DNA of 64,000 nucleotides from Trogon surrucura (taxonomy: Eukaryota; Chordata; Aves; Trogoniformes; Trogonidae): positions 1,550,001 to 1,614,000 of the forward strand of contig CM036620.1 of NCBI GenBank assembly GCA_020746105.1. Direction: 5' to 3'. The notes below the pieces were generated by a model. That model made no database searches and had not been told where the DNA came from. It was given only the letters and a program-made list of their open reading frames with translations. Position 1 is the first letter of the stretch; each line of letters opens with the position of its first letter. This document shows, piece after piece, positions 1 through 12,920 of this stretch. The position numbers and the translations under genes are program-made.

Positions 1-219
1 AATCAAATTGCTTGTCAAGAAGTTTAATAGTCTTGTAGTCAGTTCTAATACTGCCACCTAATAGGCCATGAAGCACAAGCAATGTCAGAAGAAACTCCCA
101 AAGTAGCTACAGCCAGAGAATTTTGTACTCGGCCATGTAACACTGCACGAAGAAAACATCCCTACATGCCAGCATGTCCTTCCAAATCAAGAACAGTCTG
201 CTTCCCCATGTACTTACAG

Positions 220-248
220 AGCTGACCTGGATAGATACATGAATGAAG
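220..248 (+). CDS. candidate 29-bp internal coding exon of an unrecognised split gene
   Basis: A strong 3' splice site (pyrimidine-rich ctgcttccccatgtacttacag) is followed by 29 bases and a fair donor (GAAG|gtagtg). The only long open frame uses one leading base, then ADLDRYMNE, then one trailing base. That trailing G completes a GAC (Asp) codon with the first two bases of the 82-bp exon at 3127, so the junction reads ...LDRYMNEDFIEKILALC..., a continuous soluble helix-like stretch. The other two frames stop early. The preceding exon would have to end with two spare bases and lies outside the window. Alternative donors a few bases downstream keep the same phase. I do not recognise the protein; short length is the main doubt. 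Confidence 0.45.
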
Positions 249-3126
249 GTAGTGAGTGTTGTAAGGGAAAATCTCTTAACTGAAGGGTACATGGAACGCT
301 ACAGTGTACATTTGGGTCTCTGTAAGATGTCTGGTGTCTGGTTTTTGTGTCCAGGTCCCAGCTGGTTAGGCTGCAGGAGAGCAGGACCTGCCCTTTCTCT
401 CGCCGTGTGGGCGTGCTGCTCTGTCCTGCTGCCCTTGGTGCTGGAGCATAGGAGCGAGGTGGGTGCCAGCTCCTGTGGTCATCTCATCAGTCCTTGCTTG
501 GCAGCTCCTGGTGGGAGAAGCTACATGAGGTATCTTCTTGTGATTGTGGTGAAGGAACGAAGGGTGGATTGTGTGTAGATTGTTTAGTCCTGTTTGGTGT
601 TGTGATGATTCTTTTTCTGATTTTGGTGTTGGGAGTCTTTGCTTCTTCTCTTTTGATGTTTATACTATGTGATCAATGTAAGTTTTAATTTTATCCATCA
701 GGGCCCCCGATGGTTACCTTATGGTGCGATGCAGACTGGGGTAGAAGGTTGTTACTGGGGCTAAAAACCAGCCTGAATACTGTTTGAGGCTCCTCCAGTT
801 AGTTAATTCGGACAGCATAATCTGCCTTTATTGATTCAGATCCAGTATCATTACAATCTAGAGTGCCAGACTGTAATGACCAAGAGAATTGGGTTTTGTG
901 AAATGACACAATGAATTGGTAGGACAATGGATTATTTTTGTTGTTTCCATTTTGCTCTGAAGTTTTCTACATGTTATTTGAGTGTAGAGAGAAATTGTGT
1001 AAAAGAAAAATTGCTTTGAGCAATTAAGAATACCGAAGCAATCTGCATAGTGTGCAGAAGATTATGGTAGTGTGGTTAAAATTTGATTTGCACAACCCGC
1101 TGTAACACAAGGGTTAATTTGTCTGTCCAACTGTGGCATGTGGGTTAATTTGAACAGATTAGATGACAGTGATTAGTGGTGCCTGGTGAAATGCATAAAG
1201 TGATTCCCTGTTTGAACTGGTTTGCTGCTGCTGGAATGAAAACCTGTGCAGAAAAATCAAGTGATCATTGCTGAGGAAATAGAATGAGTTGAAATTTTCT
1301 GTATGTGGTTCTTCCATGTGTCTAATTCAACCGATCCAAAACAATTTACAAATCTGTTCTGAATCCAGCAAATACATCAAAAAAATAACTCTTTGAGTTG
1401 CTGCAGAGGGCTTGAACTATCTGGAATATCATACCTTAAAATGAGATATATAAAGTGTTCAAGGTACCTTTTTTTTTTAATAACGGTGCTAATGTTAGAT
1501 GGACTTAATGTAAAGTAACTAGTAATATCAAGCACTTAGAGTAGCAAATGCTATAACATAAGGGAAGGTTTATTTTGGCTTAGAAATCTTATGGTTCTGC
1601 CTATTTTTCTAAAACTCTTAAGGAGTGGAAGAATATTTCAGAAGCAGGATTGCTTGTAGTTGGTGTTTTCAGACAAAGCTACAGTCACTCCAGCTCTGTA
1701 TTGGAGCATTTTCCACACTTTTACATGAATTCCTGGAAAATTCATGTTTGAAGTATGAACATTTTTGTCAGCTAGAGCCATATGTTACAACTTATGTCTA
1801 CATTCCTACTTCTAGCAATGAATTTTTATCTTTCAAAGCTAATACTCTACCATAAATTTTACCTGTTAGTCCCCACCCATTGGGTTTTGGCTTTAAAAAA
1901 ATAAATTGAATCAGAAATTTTCTTGTTGTTTAGGAAGTAATGCTTGGAACACAGAAGACTTTCAATTGCTTTACGTGTAATTTACTGTTAATGAGATTAT
2001 ATAAATTAATTGCTAATAGTTAAATTATGTGTAATGTCTTGCTATTTATTAGGGCATTTTCTTAATTGCTATAGGAATTAAGTTTTCCATTTTGGAATAA
2101 AAAATGCACTTGAAATCTAATAAATCTGGGTTATGTACATCTTGGGTTTAGTAGTCCCTAGTAATATTAATTATCAATCAGGATTTTCTTGAGATTCAGG
2201 AATTAACCTCATAAATCCTTAGTGTGTAACTCTTTGTCTCATGTTAAGAGCCAGGCATTGGGAAATGGGCTACGTGTATTTCTTACTTTTTTTTAAGATA
2301 CATACGTTTTTTTCCAGCTGCTTTGAATAGTTCATTTGTTTCTTGAACATGTGCTAAGTTACTTGGTCCTAAACAGCTTATTCTTCTAGCAAATCCTGTG
2401 TGAATAAATTATTAACATGGTATATATCAAAACCTTGTAGCGTTTCAAGACATAAAAGGAGAATTCATCGTCTCCATCTTCTACTGATGATGAGTTGGAG
2501 CTACTTACAAGATTCAGACATAGCGATGCTTGAAATCATTTTTTTATCAGTCAAAATATGCTGAAATGGTAAAAGACATCAGAAGGTTTTTCTCAGTAAG
2601 GTAGTTGAAGTTGCTTTTTGCTTCTTCTTAGCACTCTTTTGAGGAATTCTGGGCTCTGAAGAAACACTCAACACAACTTAATATTTATGCTCCCAAAACT
2701 GATATTTTTCAAGAGCAATGTCTGTTTACAGGAATCAAGTTTGCCTTGGTTTTATGGCTTGTCTTACAGGTTATAAGATACAATTTTTCTTCGTTGGTGG
2801 GAAATAACAGTACTTATGTTTGCAAAAACTTAGTTCTGCTGAAAAAGCAATAGGCAACCTGTTTCCCAAGTTCTCGTATTTGTAATAATTTCCTTTTTAT
2901 TTTCTATTAGGTCTGAAATTGGTAACTATTTGCAACATGAGTAATCTCCAGGGTTGTTTTTTTTTCACTCTTCTTTGAATACCAACATAAGTATGGCTTT
3001 TAGTTTGAAATAGTAATTAAGTACAACCTCTTTTTCAGCAGGTACTGTAAGAAGTGGAACACCTGTCTGCTGAGTGCTGCTTTTCAGTAATTTTTTTTCC
3101 TGCCTTTTTTTCTGTGGCTTCTACAG
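249..3126 (+). other. probable intron, no further exon seen
   Basis: AT-rich DNA between the 29-bp and 82-bp exons. The part from about 330 to 530 is noticeably richer in G+C than its surroundings and is open for 111 codons on the plus strand, but it has no convincing splice frame and no repeat I can name. The stretch 1625-1855 is open for 76 codons without recognisable content. A long pyrimidine tract at about 3088-3126 forms the acceptor of the next exon. Confidence 0.5.
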
Positions 3127-3208
3127 ACTTTATAGAAAAAATACTTGCCCTTTGCCGTGGAGTTCCAGAAGGTGAAGAGGAGGAGGAACCTCAAAAACTT
3201 GCCATTGG
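3127..3208 (+). CDS. coding exon (82 bp) with acidic run, unrecognised gene
   Basis: The acceptor has a very long pyrimidine tract ending ttctacag and the donor is a near-perfect TGG|gtaagt. Only one frame is open: two bases completing a codon, then 26 codons, then GG left over for the next exon. The peptide begins FIEKILALCRGVPEG, continues with five glutamates in a row and ends PQKLAI. It therefore combines an amphipathic helix with an acidic linker, as in many cytosolic or nuclear scaffold proteins; that is only a description. Phase fits the 29-bp exon upstream and a small exon at 3497 downstream. The gene is unidentified, but the exon call itself is among the best in the window. Confidence 0.65.
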
Positions 3209-3496
3209 GTAAGTGCGGATTGATTACAGGCAATTTATGCAGGGCTTCAGACGTTCACTTGAAGTGTTGAGTGCTGTATTACCCCACATCTGCAGTGCCT
3301 GGACCATCTTCCAGAAGTCACAAGCAGAAACACAGAAAGGAAACAAACCTGGAAGCTCAGCTGTTAGCATGGAAAAAGCTAAGACTAGCATCTGCCGTGT
3401 GCTGGGTGATCATCAGTGGTCCTGAGCAGCTACAGTACAAATAACCTTTACTTAAGGTAATTTTTTTTCTGTGTTATTATTGTACTTTGTTTCTAG

Positions 3497-3537
3497 GGAA
3501 CCCAAGTCTCTGTATCAACTACTGGTATTTAGCAGCA
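3497..3537 (+). CDS. possible small coding exon, 3' boundary uncertain
   Basis: A strong acceptor (ttattattgtactttgtttctag) precedes GGAACCC. One leading G completes the glycine codon left open by the 82-bp exon, then the frame reads EPKSLYQLLVFSSS before an in-frame stop at 3549. Two donors are possible: gtattt at 3525, giving phase 0, or the weak gtgcta at 3538, leaving one base that would match the two-base start of the exon at 4002. With the second choice the frame runs from 220 to 4105 without a break. The weak donor keeps confidence low; the small exon might instead be skipped or be a decoy acceptor. Confidence 0.3.
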
Positions 3538-4001
3538 GTGCTATGCTTTAGATCAAAAGTTACAATTTCACCAGGTGACACCCTCCAGCCAACTCTTTCT
3601 TACCTTTTTCATGAGATGATAAAGAAAAAGGCTTTCAACTTTTACTCAATAAAAAGTTTACTCCTAGTAACTTTGTACGTTGGAGGGAAACATTATAATC
3701 TGTTTTTCTGCTCTCCACTGCTTTTATATTACTAATAGCTTTGGCATGAAAAGATGATGTTGGTTTGTTTCCCACATGGCCTAGAAACAGTCTTGGAGGA
3801 CTCTGAACCAAAGGAGGGTGTAACTCAATACACCTCACTACTTTGATAATATAACCAGTTTCCTGAAGCAAAATTGCCAGTAGCAATGACACTAGAAAAT
3901 TACAATACTAGAACCTATTATGAATAAGTTTGAACATCACAAATAAAATTGGTAACAGAAGCTTAAATACCTAAATTAAATTGTCATTGCACTTTTTAAA
4001 G

Positions 4002-4105
4002 ACTTGAATATTCCAGATCTTGACAAGTCTGGAGTTAATTTCCTACCTAATGCTGTAGTTTTGGGCCAGAAAATCAGTCACAGTGAAACTATTGATGCTC
4101 TGAGG
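4002..4105 (+). CDS. coding exon (104 bp), unrecognised gene
   Basis: A pyrimidine-rich stretch (ttgtcattgcactttttaaag) precedes the exon and the donor is AGG|gtaata. A second acceptor lies at 4016 in the same frame. The open frame takes two leading bases, then 34 codons: LNIPDLDKSGVNFL, PNAVVLGQKISHSE and TIDALR, ending in phase 0. Of the two other frames, one stops at once and the other within the exon. Composition is that of a folded soluble domain, with no membrane segment or low-complexity run. It lies about 0.8 kb after the 82-bp exon, so a cluster of short-intron exons is likely here. I cannot assign a family. The next exon should start in phase 0 and was not found with confidence. Confidence 0.5.
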
Positions 4106-7100
4106 GTAATATCTCTCCTTTTGTTTTGTTGTGGGTTTTTTTGTTTGTGTTAGGGTTTGGGGATTTTTTTTTTGTGGTGAAGGTCTTTAAATATTATTAC
4201 TGACAACAGTAGAAGCTCAAAATACTTTCTAGTCTAAAGAAAGCATCAGTAACACATGGCTTTAGCAAAGTGTTTCTAAACCAGCTTTAGCAAAGCGATG
4301 AGCCTTTTTCGGTGTTTGTGTTGGATTTTGGCTTAATGCTGAATTGCCTTAGCACTGGAGTAGTTTAGAATATTCAGCACCTACAGATAGAGATTAGCAG
4401 ACAAGGCAAGAATAAGATTTGCAGACAGTTTTCTTACTGTTTATAGTAATGTTATGTGGCTGAATGTATAGTTAGCTTGGGAAATTTTAAATTCTAAGGA
4501 ACCAAGAAGGAGATCTTGAGTTGGTTCTGTTACTCTGATGAACTGGAATGACTTATGTGCAAATACTGTACATGTGGTATATGACATCTTGGAATAATTG
4601 AGTCCCAGAAGAGTTTAAGATGGATTTTGAGACTATTTCAATCTTGATTATAATCCCCAAATGATTTTTATCTAGTCCCTGTATATTGAAGCAGTGTTGA
4701 GACTAATTACATGATGTATTGAGGACTAGAAGATAGGAGGCAAGTGTGTGAGAACTGGGCAGAGAAAACGAACGCCTTCCAGTAAAATAACTACAAATCC
4801 CAGTACTGTCATAGGTTATGAATGGTGAGCTCATTTTTGCTGGAATTTTCTTTGTGTCCTCAAGACATCTGTGACTGGTAAAACGAGCTTTTGAAGTACT
4901 TGCTTCGTCTTAGGTACTTTTGTACCAGCAGATGGTGCCGGAGAGCCTGTAGTCAGGACACCAGCAACAGAACAGGGTTGCTTTAAGTAGTCTTGACCCG
5001 GGCTTTGTCGTGTCTGTAGATGAGATCAAACAAGGAAAATGGTGATTGCAGCTACTTCAGGGTTTTATAGCCTTGTACTCTTGAAAGCATAGTAAACCAG
5101 ATTAGAAACAGAATCTACATCCACCTCGTGTAGCTGATGAGCAAATAGACCTTTTGATGGGAAACATATGCAAGATATCTAGGTGTTTGGTTGGGTTTTG
5201 TTTGTAGCAGGGCTACATATGGAGAGTTCTTAAGTTAGTGGGCGAAGTCTCAAAGGTCAAGCTGAATGGAGTTAGATGTCTAATACTCATGTGCCATTCT
5301 ATGCAATATCAGGACTTTATTATACTGTGAAAAGTAAGGCATGTGACTTTGCAAACTCACAGGCAGACTTGGTACAGAAACAGGAGAGAATGTTGAGATT
5401 TGCAAGGAAGCTGAATAACAGCAAATGCTGTCAAGAGCTAAAGCACACTTGGACAATATGATAGATGGCCCAGGTGGTCAATATTTTTGCTCACTATTTT
5501 ATACCTTACTGAGCTGGGGATTTAATCTGTGGACATGGATCCTGGTTTCAGAGTTTCTAAGCAAAATCAAAAATGTGTGTATTTTACTAACACAGATGGC
5601 AGCGTTTTAAAAAAGAATCCTAGTCTTGCACAAACATAGCAACTTCCTCCTCTCCCTCCCACTAATATTTCAGTCACTAATGATCTAAGTAACCCTGAAA
5701 AAATCATCCTTCAAAAAGGTTAAATGAAATTTCATCATTTCTTTTTAATAGCAGCAGTCTGTGTTCATAATGTTGCTGTCACTTTAATGTAAATATTATA
5801 TATATTGTTGTCTGTCTGTGTATATGTAAGCAACTGTATATGGGGTTCTTGCTACGTGATTACAAATCCATATTAAGCTCAGAATGTGATTAACAAATAA
5901 TACCAGCATTTTTTCATTCATTCTCGACTATACTGAACTTAAGTTAGAGAAAATGTCTTTGTCTCCATTTTCTCAAATGTAAAGCTTGCTCATACAGTCC
6001 TGTGAGTGAACTCTGAGGCAGCTCAGAAGACATAAGAGCAGAGTAGAGCAGATGCACCTGTTTGGCCTTTAATTAACATCTGGTTCCACTTGACTGCCTG
6101 TTCCAACTGTGTAATGCCAAGAATGTCGGGTTCTCCATCTTGAAGTTATGCAAGAATCAAAGACTTGTATCTTGAAATAGATTTTGTAATTCTGATGGTT
6201 GTACTATTGCATTAACTACTTCGAACATTAGTAGAGCAGTCTCAAGTCTTTCTTGCTGTGCATTTCATTTCCGAACCTTGCATGCAGAGAGGACTAATAC
6301 TCTTTGCCATGTCACTAAATGAGTGACTGCTGTAGGGAAACATTTATGCTATTTTTCCTTTGTAAAAAAATCACTGGAGTGACGGAATTTGCTTAGACCC
6401 ACTGAAGGGGATTTTTCTCAGAGCATTAATACTTTTAGTGAGACCGAGGCTCGGGGAACAAATGCTTATGCTCGTTTGTTATGTAAACAATTAGGGAAGA
6501 CGAGAATCTGGTCACAGAGTTTTGCAGTTTATAGCTTTAGCTGGTTAAACTCGCATGTTTCTTGTAAGATAATATATTCTTAGGGCTGTTACCCTGAAAT
6601 TTGAAATAAGAGCATAATTAGCTTGTGACCTCATAATAACCAACAGTTGCTGGTTTGCATTTTTGTAGCTGAGACTAAATTGAGGGGAAAGAAAAGCTGA
6701 TTTCAAAGGTGAATGGATAATAAATCTTGTGGACCGTTAATAATCTGTTAAAGCCCACAGTGCTTTATCTTGCATACTTTTTGTCAAATGGTGATACTTT
6801 CCTAGACATTTTCTAATTAGCCTCCTTCAATCTTTTTTATCAGTTCTATCAGTTTCATTTCCCTGTACTACACTTAACACTCAGATTTCCAAACTTATAT
6901 TCTTATGCTAAATGCTTTGGCTGCATAATTAATTTGTCTTAAATGACAGTGTGTATGAATAAAGGAGATGAATATTCTTCCCAGTCTTTCACAGTCTAAA
7001 TTTATTTTGGTAACTTTTTAAGAAAGCGTTTCTCACAGTTTGCATCCTTGAATGTAGTTCCCTAGGCAATATTCTGTCTTCTCCACGCGGAGGAGGACAA

Positions 7101-9670
7101 AGACTTGAGATGTTTCTGCAAACTCTCCCACATCATCTCTGCTGATGCGTAGTATTCAGTGTAACCTGACTGGGTGTTTCAAAGATGAAGATTGTAAGTA
7201 GTATTTCTGCAAGATAAGACCAAGCATAGTAGTGATTTTAGCTTTAAACAATAAAGGCCAAGCAAAATGTGCTGATCTCTTCTGTAGTTTCTCTGCTATC
7301 CCAGTTCAATCCTAAGTTTTGCCTCTGCACAGAGCAGGAGGGTCATGTTAAGTCTCGGTGTGAGGCTCACCGAAGCGAGCTTTTCCATGAGATTTCATGA
7401 CCCAGCTCTCCTTTGTCATTCCCATGCTTCTTGAAGTGTGTCAGATGCTTCTTTTAGAAGAAATAAGTGGTCTGTCTATTGCATCTCTACCATGACAAGT
7501 GTGGAAATCATTCTCTGGTTTTTACTTCGGAGTTGTTAGTTGTGTGAAAATGGCAGCTTCTTGTATTTCTGTCAGTCTTGTGTCTCATTATCATACTTAA
7601 CCATTTGTAGGTGCAAAAGCTGACTTTTTCTAAACTGACTTCAGGTAGCAGTGATCCTCTGCTCTGGACTCCTGGTACCTATGTGGTTCTGTCAAAAGCC
7701 TGTAATGGTATGATAAATGAGAAGTAATTAAGTATCAGAATTATTCAGTGAGTGCCAATGTAGGAATGTAAATGTGGTTTTGTGGCATTGTGATGCTTTA
7801 CAATATTTTATTTACACAAGCATAGGGTCTGTAACACGTAAAACAGGAGAAGGCCTAATTGCTCCATGCATGGATTATTTAGAACTAAGTTGTCTATGAA
7901 GCCCTGAGAGTCCATAAAAAGAATGCTGCTGAGTGTTAAAACCCATCTGTTGGCCTCATTTCATTGGGATGAGTGTATTAGCTTATAGGATTTAGAAATA
8001 TTGTGTTATGAGGATGATGCTTGCATTCTAATTTTAAAATGGGAAGAAGAAAAGCAATATTAAACCTTTTGTATCAGGGTCTAGTCACAATGTAACAGTT
8101 GAAGCCAGTAGACCTTGTGAGATTTGTATTTGTTGTCTTTACAAGTTTAGGTTTACTGATATAATTGGGATGAGCAAGGAGACTTCTGTTTCTTTAGTGT
8201 TGGATTTCCTTCATAATGTAACCCTGCCTGCATATGGATTTATGGGGGCATAACCAGGCATAACTTGAATATGCAAAGAATGGTTTATGTCAGCCTACCT
8301 CACTCTGTCCTTACATTTTTACTCTACCTTACTGAACTCATGCATCCTGACTTCTTAGAACATGGGATTAACCTTTCTTCTTCTCATTTTTCCTTGCCTG
8401 AAAGCTTCTGGTGTAGGTTATACTGGTACAATATTTTTACAGAAAAATCTAGGGCCAGGATTTGTTTAAAATCGGCAAATAGGGATGTCAGACAGGCAAA
8501 ATATATTTATTTCTGTAGTAAGTGTGCAATAACTTCTTCCTGAATTCCCAGCTGGTGAAATTGAGCCCAGAGTCAAGTTTTACATGCAGAGGGTTTATAG
8601 ACAAACTACAGGTAGCTATGACTGCTGAGTGGCCAGAGCTGTACATCAATTAAAAAATAACTATTTGCACTTGAAGTAGTTGGAGCAGCAAATAGCTTGC
8701 TCTGTTCTGACAAACTGAGGGGAGAATCACCTAAGAGATGAAGGGTAACCTTAATACTTGAAATTCAGGGAGATTAATGTTAGTTTTCTTAAAAGCATGT
8801 TTTGATTTTAATTTTTCTCTGATAATTGGCAGCATAGCAGGATCTCTGTTTAGCAGTGACAACAATAAATGCGTGTCACATTCGGTTTAACAATGTTAGC
8901 CCTACTGCAGGAAAGCAACGCTATTTTTAGAAGGACAATAGAGGTCTAAATAGTGACAGGCAACTTCCGTGCATTCAAATAAGTCTTTGTTAAACTATCT
9001 TTAAAAAAAATACTGCCTCGTTGAGTGTTCTAATAATTATACAGTATGCCTAACATGCATATTCAGATAGCCAGTAACTTCAGTAGATGTGCATACTTCT
9101 GTAGCTAGTGCTCTCTGAGGACGGCAGAGGAGATAAAGACACTAAGTGGTTATTTTTTGCTGAAGAAATAATTTAGCCTCAGCAAATTTTCCACTGATAC
9201 TGAGTATTACTAGGTGACACATACCTTAACTACTGCCTGCCTTGAAATCCCATTTCAATACTTCTTGTTATCTTATAGCTTAAATGAGAAAAGAAAAACC
9301 GAAACCCCAGGGAAGATATAACAGTAATGATTTATGTGAAATGTGGTTATGTTTCTTTCTGGTTTTAATTCAAAATTGGTCAGCCTTCGAAAAAAGGCAA
9401 GCCCAGGCAAAGCATCCATCAATGACTACTGGCTACGTGTAGGTGTAGAAGGCATTTTAAATGAAACCATTACCAGCTTGATATAGGCCTCAAAGATGTA
9501 AGACCTGCAGCTGTAAACTCTGTCTGGTGCAGGTGTTCCTTTGGGTTTTGCTTTGATGTTCTCTCTGAAACCTCTTTCAGGTGTTGACATAAAAAAACCC
9601 AAGATGTTTCCTGCCAGCCAGAATCAATCTTGAGCTACCTGAAAATAGCTTAGGCTGGGCGATGAGCATG
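4106..9670. other. non-coding stretch, intron or intergenic
   Basis: No firm exon. A T/G-rich tract (TTGTTTTGTTGTGGG type) lies at about 4116-4180 and a short TG/TA simple run at about 5795-5830. The plus-strand frame 5377-5461 (ADLVQKQERMLRFARKL...) follows a moderate acceptor and is phase-compatible with the exon at 4002, ending in a stop, so it could be a terminal exon, but there is no canonical AATAAA close downstream. A stretch at 7332-7358 has an acceptor and a good donor (GGT|gtgagg) but is too short to judge. Confidence 0.4.
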
Positions 9671-9790
9671 GAATTATAGAATGGTTTGGGTTGGAAGAGG
9701 ACTTGGAGAGGTCATCTAGTCCAAACCCCATGAAGTGAGCAGGGATGTCTTCAACTCGGTCAGGTTGCTCAGCGACCCCTCAGTCAGTCA
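9671..9790 (-). mobile_element. CR1 LINE, 3'-end fragment
   Basis: On the plus strand this begins with a degenerate copy of the CR1 terminal repeat (gaattatagaatggtttggg), then ttggaagaggacttggagaggtc and a 'catctagtccaaacccc' block, followed by a 'gagcagggatgtcttcaactcggtcaggttgctcag' block. This is the reverse complement of the 3' untranslated end of avian CR1, so the element is in minus orientation and heavily 5'-truncated, as most CR1 copies are. Similarity fades after about 9790. Several substitutions against the remembered consensus suggest an old copy. Confidence 0.85.
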
Positions 9791-12700
9791 ATATAGATGG
9801 ATACTGCAGGAGCAAGAAGTGTCCCTGCGAAGGGCAGGACCAACTATTGGGAGGGTGCAAGTTCAGTGTTGTCTTCAAAATAGTAAAGACAAACAACAAT
9901 TCCTTTTTTCTTCCTGCTTTCTTGCAATCTTTTTTTCTGACCAATGGCAGTACCATGTCATGTTGAAGATAAAAGCCTGTTTCAGCTAATAGAGTACACT
10001 TAAAGACTTAATGTAAAAAAAGCAAATCCTGAGCTGATTGACTTGACAATTTATGGTTCACCCTGAGTCACTGGAGTGTAGAGCAGAGAATATATTCTAA
10101 AAATGCAGTGTTATCAGAGGATTGTCAAGTCATTCCTGATTCAGCCTCTGGCTCTAACCAGACCATCCTGATTTTGGAGAAAGTAATAAAAAGATAAGCC
10201 CTGAGAGGTGCATAGGGGAAAAAGAAAGCTCATTGGCATTCAGATGAGCTGTTCTTACAACATCTCCTATTTTATCTTATACAAATTATCAGATATTTGA
10301 TTGAAAGCAGGGAAAAGAAGCAGAAATCATAAGACAGCTTAACAGCAGAGTTTGTTACTCAAACTTGAGTAGCTAACACATCCAAAAAAGTATTTCCCTT
10401 CACTAAAATGTAGTGTACAGTATATTATGTTATTGATAAAGAATATTGGATGTGACATTGAAAAGTCAAACCACTTGACAACATGTGAAAATAGAGAATT
10501 TTGTCGTAAGAAGGATCGCCATAAATGCTGATGTGGTCCCTTAAATTTGATGCCGTTTGGTCGGTGTCACCTTGGCCACCACTGCCCATAGCTTGCGGAA
10601 TCTTCTATAGCTGGAAACGATTTTCCAAGGCCATAGGCACGTGTTCATAATAGGAGCACTGTATGCTGTATTTTCAACCACGTGAACTAACCTGCCACTA
10701 GTAGGAGTCTAGGGGGCAATCTAGTTATAAATTCACATACGTGCTAGTATGTACTGGGAGAAGTCAAGCATCAGACTCATTTGCTAAAGAGAAAGTTACA
10801 GCTTTGGCAGCCAGCTGATATGCAAATAAATGGCTTATAGGAGTTGTATTGTGCATTAGGTGTTGTTCAACAGGTGTTTGAAAACAACAGGGGATTCCAG
10901 AGCTCGATGGTTGAATTACAGCTTTAGTTGACTCGTTTGCTGTTATTTAGAGTTAAAATGTTCTGAAGTAGTAAGGAGGAAAAAGAAAATGCAGGTGTTA
11001 CTTTAGAGGGACTGTGAGAAAGCTTTTTTTTTTTTCACAAACTTGAAATGGTTTTCATCCTGATCTGATATTAAATTCTTGTTGCAACTCAAAGAACGGT
11101 GTGTATCACCTAAAAGATGGTTTATGTACCGAACTGTAAAAATACTGACTTTTGTGATTTCAGTTTAAATTTGATATTACTAATGTGACCTTTACCAAGA
11201 TGTCAGTGAATGTTGGATCAAGATAAAACTGAATGGGTAACTCATGTCACTAGGGAGTAAAAACCAATTTTCTTTGCCTGTGTGGGAGTTCTCAGTGGCC
11301 TCCATGACAATAAAAAAAAAATACCACTGGAAATCCACATAAATGGGTGTAAAATTTCCTGTCTTGTTTTTAGTTTATTCTTCTTTCTGTAGATGTCTTT
11401 GCAATTGAGGAAACGTGAGAAACTTTGCACTATCTTTTTTTATTTTATGAGCTATATTGAACATTAGCTGTCGTTGCCACTACTGGAACTTTCTTGTATT
11501 TTGAGTTTTGTCAGTATTTTGAGTTGATGCAGGGGATGCTAGTATCAACAGGGACTGGAGTAGCACAGTTAAGAAATGAGTGAAACACAAGTAGTTATTT
11601 GTGAAAAGTAAACGTGTGCTTTGTTCTGCTGATAAAACTGTACCTTTCTGATTAATAGTAACTTTTTCAGAAAACAAAACATTTCCCAAGGTTTTTTGTC
11701 ACCTAATAAGTATAGAACTGTTTTGGATGAAGCAAACACCAGGCAGTTTTAAAGCAACACAGTGCCAATTAATGTGTTTTGATTATAGGCTATCTACAAG
11801 TAAACATGCATTGCTTTGTAATGTTTCAGCCACCTTTAATGCAATACCTTATGCATTTTAACATTTAAATTGAGGAATGCTGAACAAGAAGAGGCCATAG
11901 AGTTCCGTTAAATTCCTGTAATCCAGAGGCAAGCTATTCTTACAACTGCCTTTTTTTCTACGTAGGAAATAGCAAATATTTGTCCAACTACTTGCACATT
12001 TTCCACTGTCATTATTGACGGTGATCCCTACAGAGCTAAGTGGTCAGTGACCCTCATGCGAGGCTGTGTTCCAGCAACCTGACTGAGCTGCCCGTTACTC
12101 GTTGCAGCAGTAGAATGACCGTGACAGCACGGTGACATTTTGCTAAAAGCTCGTGTTTCCCAGTAGGTTATTATACAGGTGGAATGAAGTTTTTTCTTAA
12201 AGACCAAGCGCATCTCTTCTCTACCGGAAAGGTCATTTTTGTTTGTTCTTCCTTTGGGGAAAGGTAAAAATTGAAGTGAATGGGGAGTTTAGCAAAGGAA
12301 ACTCCAAAGCTAGCAAGTCGTAGCACTTATGTAGAAATGTCTCCATTTATGTGTGTTGACTTGCTCTTGGAGAACTTAAAACTAGGTTTAAAAATTTGTT
12401 TCCTGGGTGATGTTAGCTGTTCATTTCTGAAGTTTCTTCTGCCAGTTGTTTTCTTGTTGTTTTGGTATCACTTCTGAATGTTGCCACTACAGAAATAGTT
12501 GTGTAGCAGTTGAAGGGAGTTGCTTTTACATCCTGGAAATGGTGAAGTTGATTTGTAATCTTTTGTCCCATTGGGTTTGTACGGGTGGGTAACATTTTAG
12601 ACAGAGGACCGAGAAGTTAGTTTTAAGTCTTTCCAGGAAATTCCTTTTCCTGGTGTGTACACACCCTTGAGTGGAGCTGAGGTTAAGAGTACATTTTAGT

Positions 12701-12809
12701 GTGATGCAGCATTGTTCCTGTGCCGCAGTTTGGGTGCGTTGTGTCTCCTCCTCTCCCTGGGCACGTCTAAGAAGAAGCTGGCTCTTCTCCTGCGCTGAAG
12801 AGAGGACAA
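9791..12809. other. non-coding stretch
   Basis: No exon or named repeat that I can support. It holds an octamer ATGCAAAT near 10820 and a 12-base T tract near 11024. The 12.5-12.8 kb part is more G+C-rich, is open on both strands and may be an unrecognised upstream part of the CR1 copy that ends at 12920. Confidence 0.4.
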
Positions 12810-12920
12810 GTAACATTCGGGGTCAGATTGGACAGCGCTCTGACCAACCTGTTCTAGATGAAGGTGTCCCCGCTTGTTGCGGAGGGATTTACAGGTCCTT
12901 TCCAACCAAAATAGTTTCAC
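12810..12920 (+). mobile_element. CR1 LINE, 3'-end fragment, plus orientation
   Basis: The plus strand reads ggtcagattggacagcgctctgacc, then 'ctagatgaaggtgtccccgc', then acaggtcctttccaaccaaaatag. These are the final coding codons and 3' untranslated region of avian CR1 in sense orientation, ending where the terminal 8-bp repeats would start. Upstream similarity is lost at about 12805. It abuts a CR1 reverse-transcriptase segment in the opposite orientation. Confidence 0.8.

Noticed and set aside
4857-4915. Strong acceptor ttctttgtgtcctcaag after 4.84 kb
   Set aside because: All three frames stop within a few codons, so it cannot open a coding exon of useful length.
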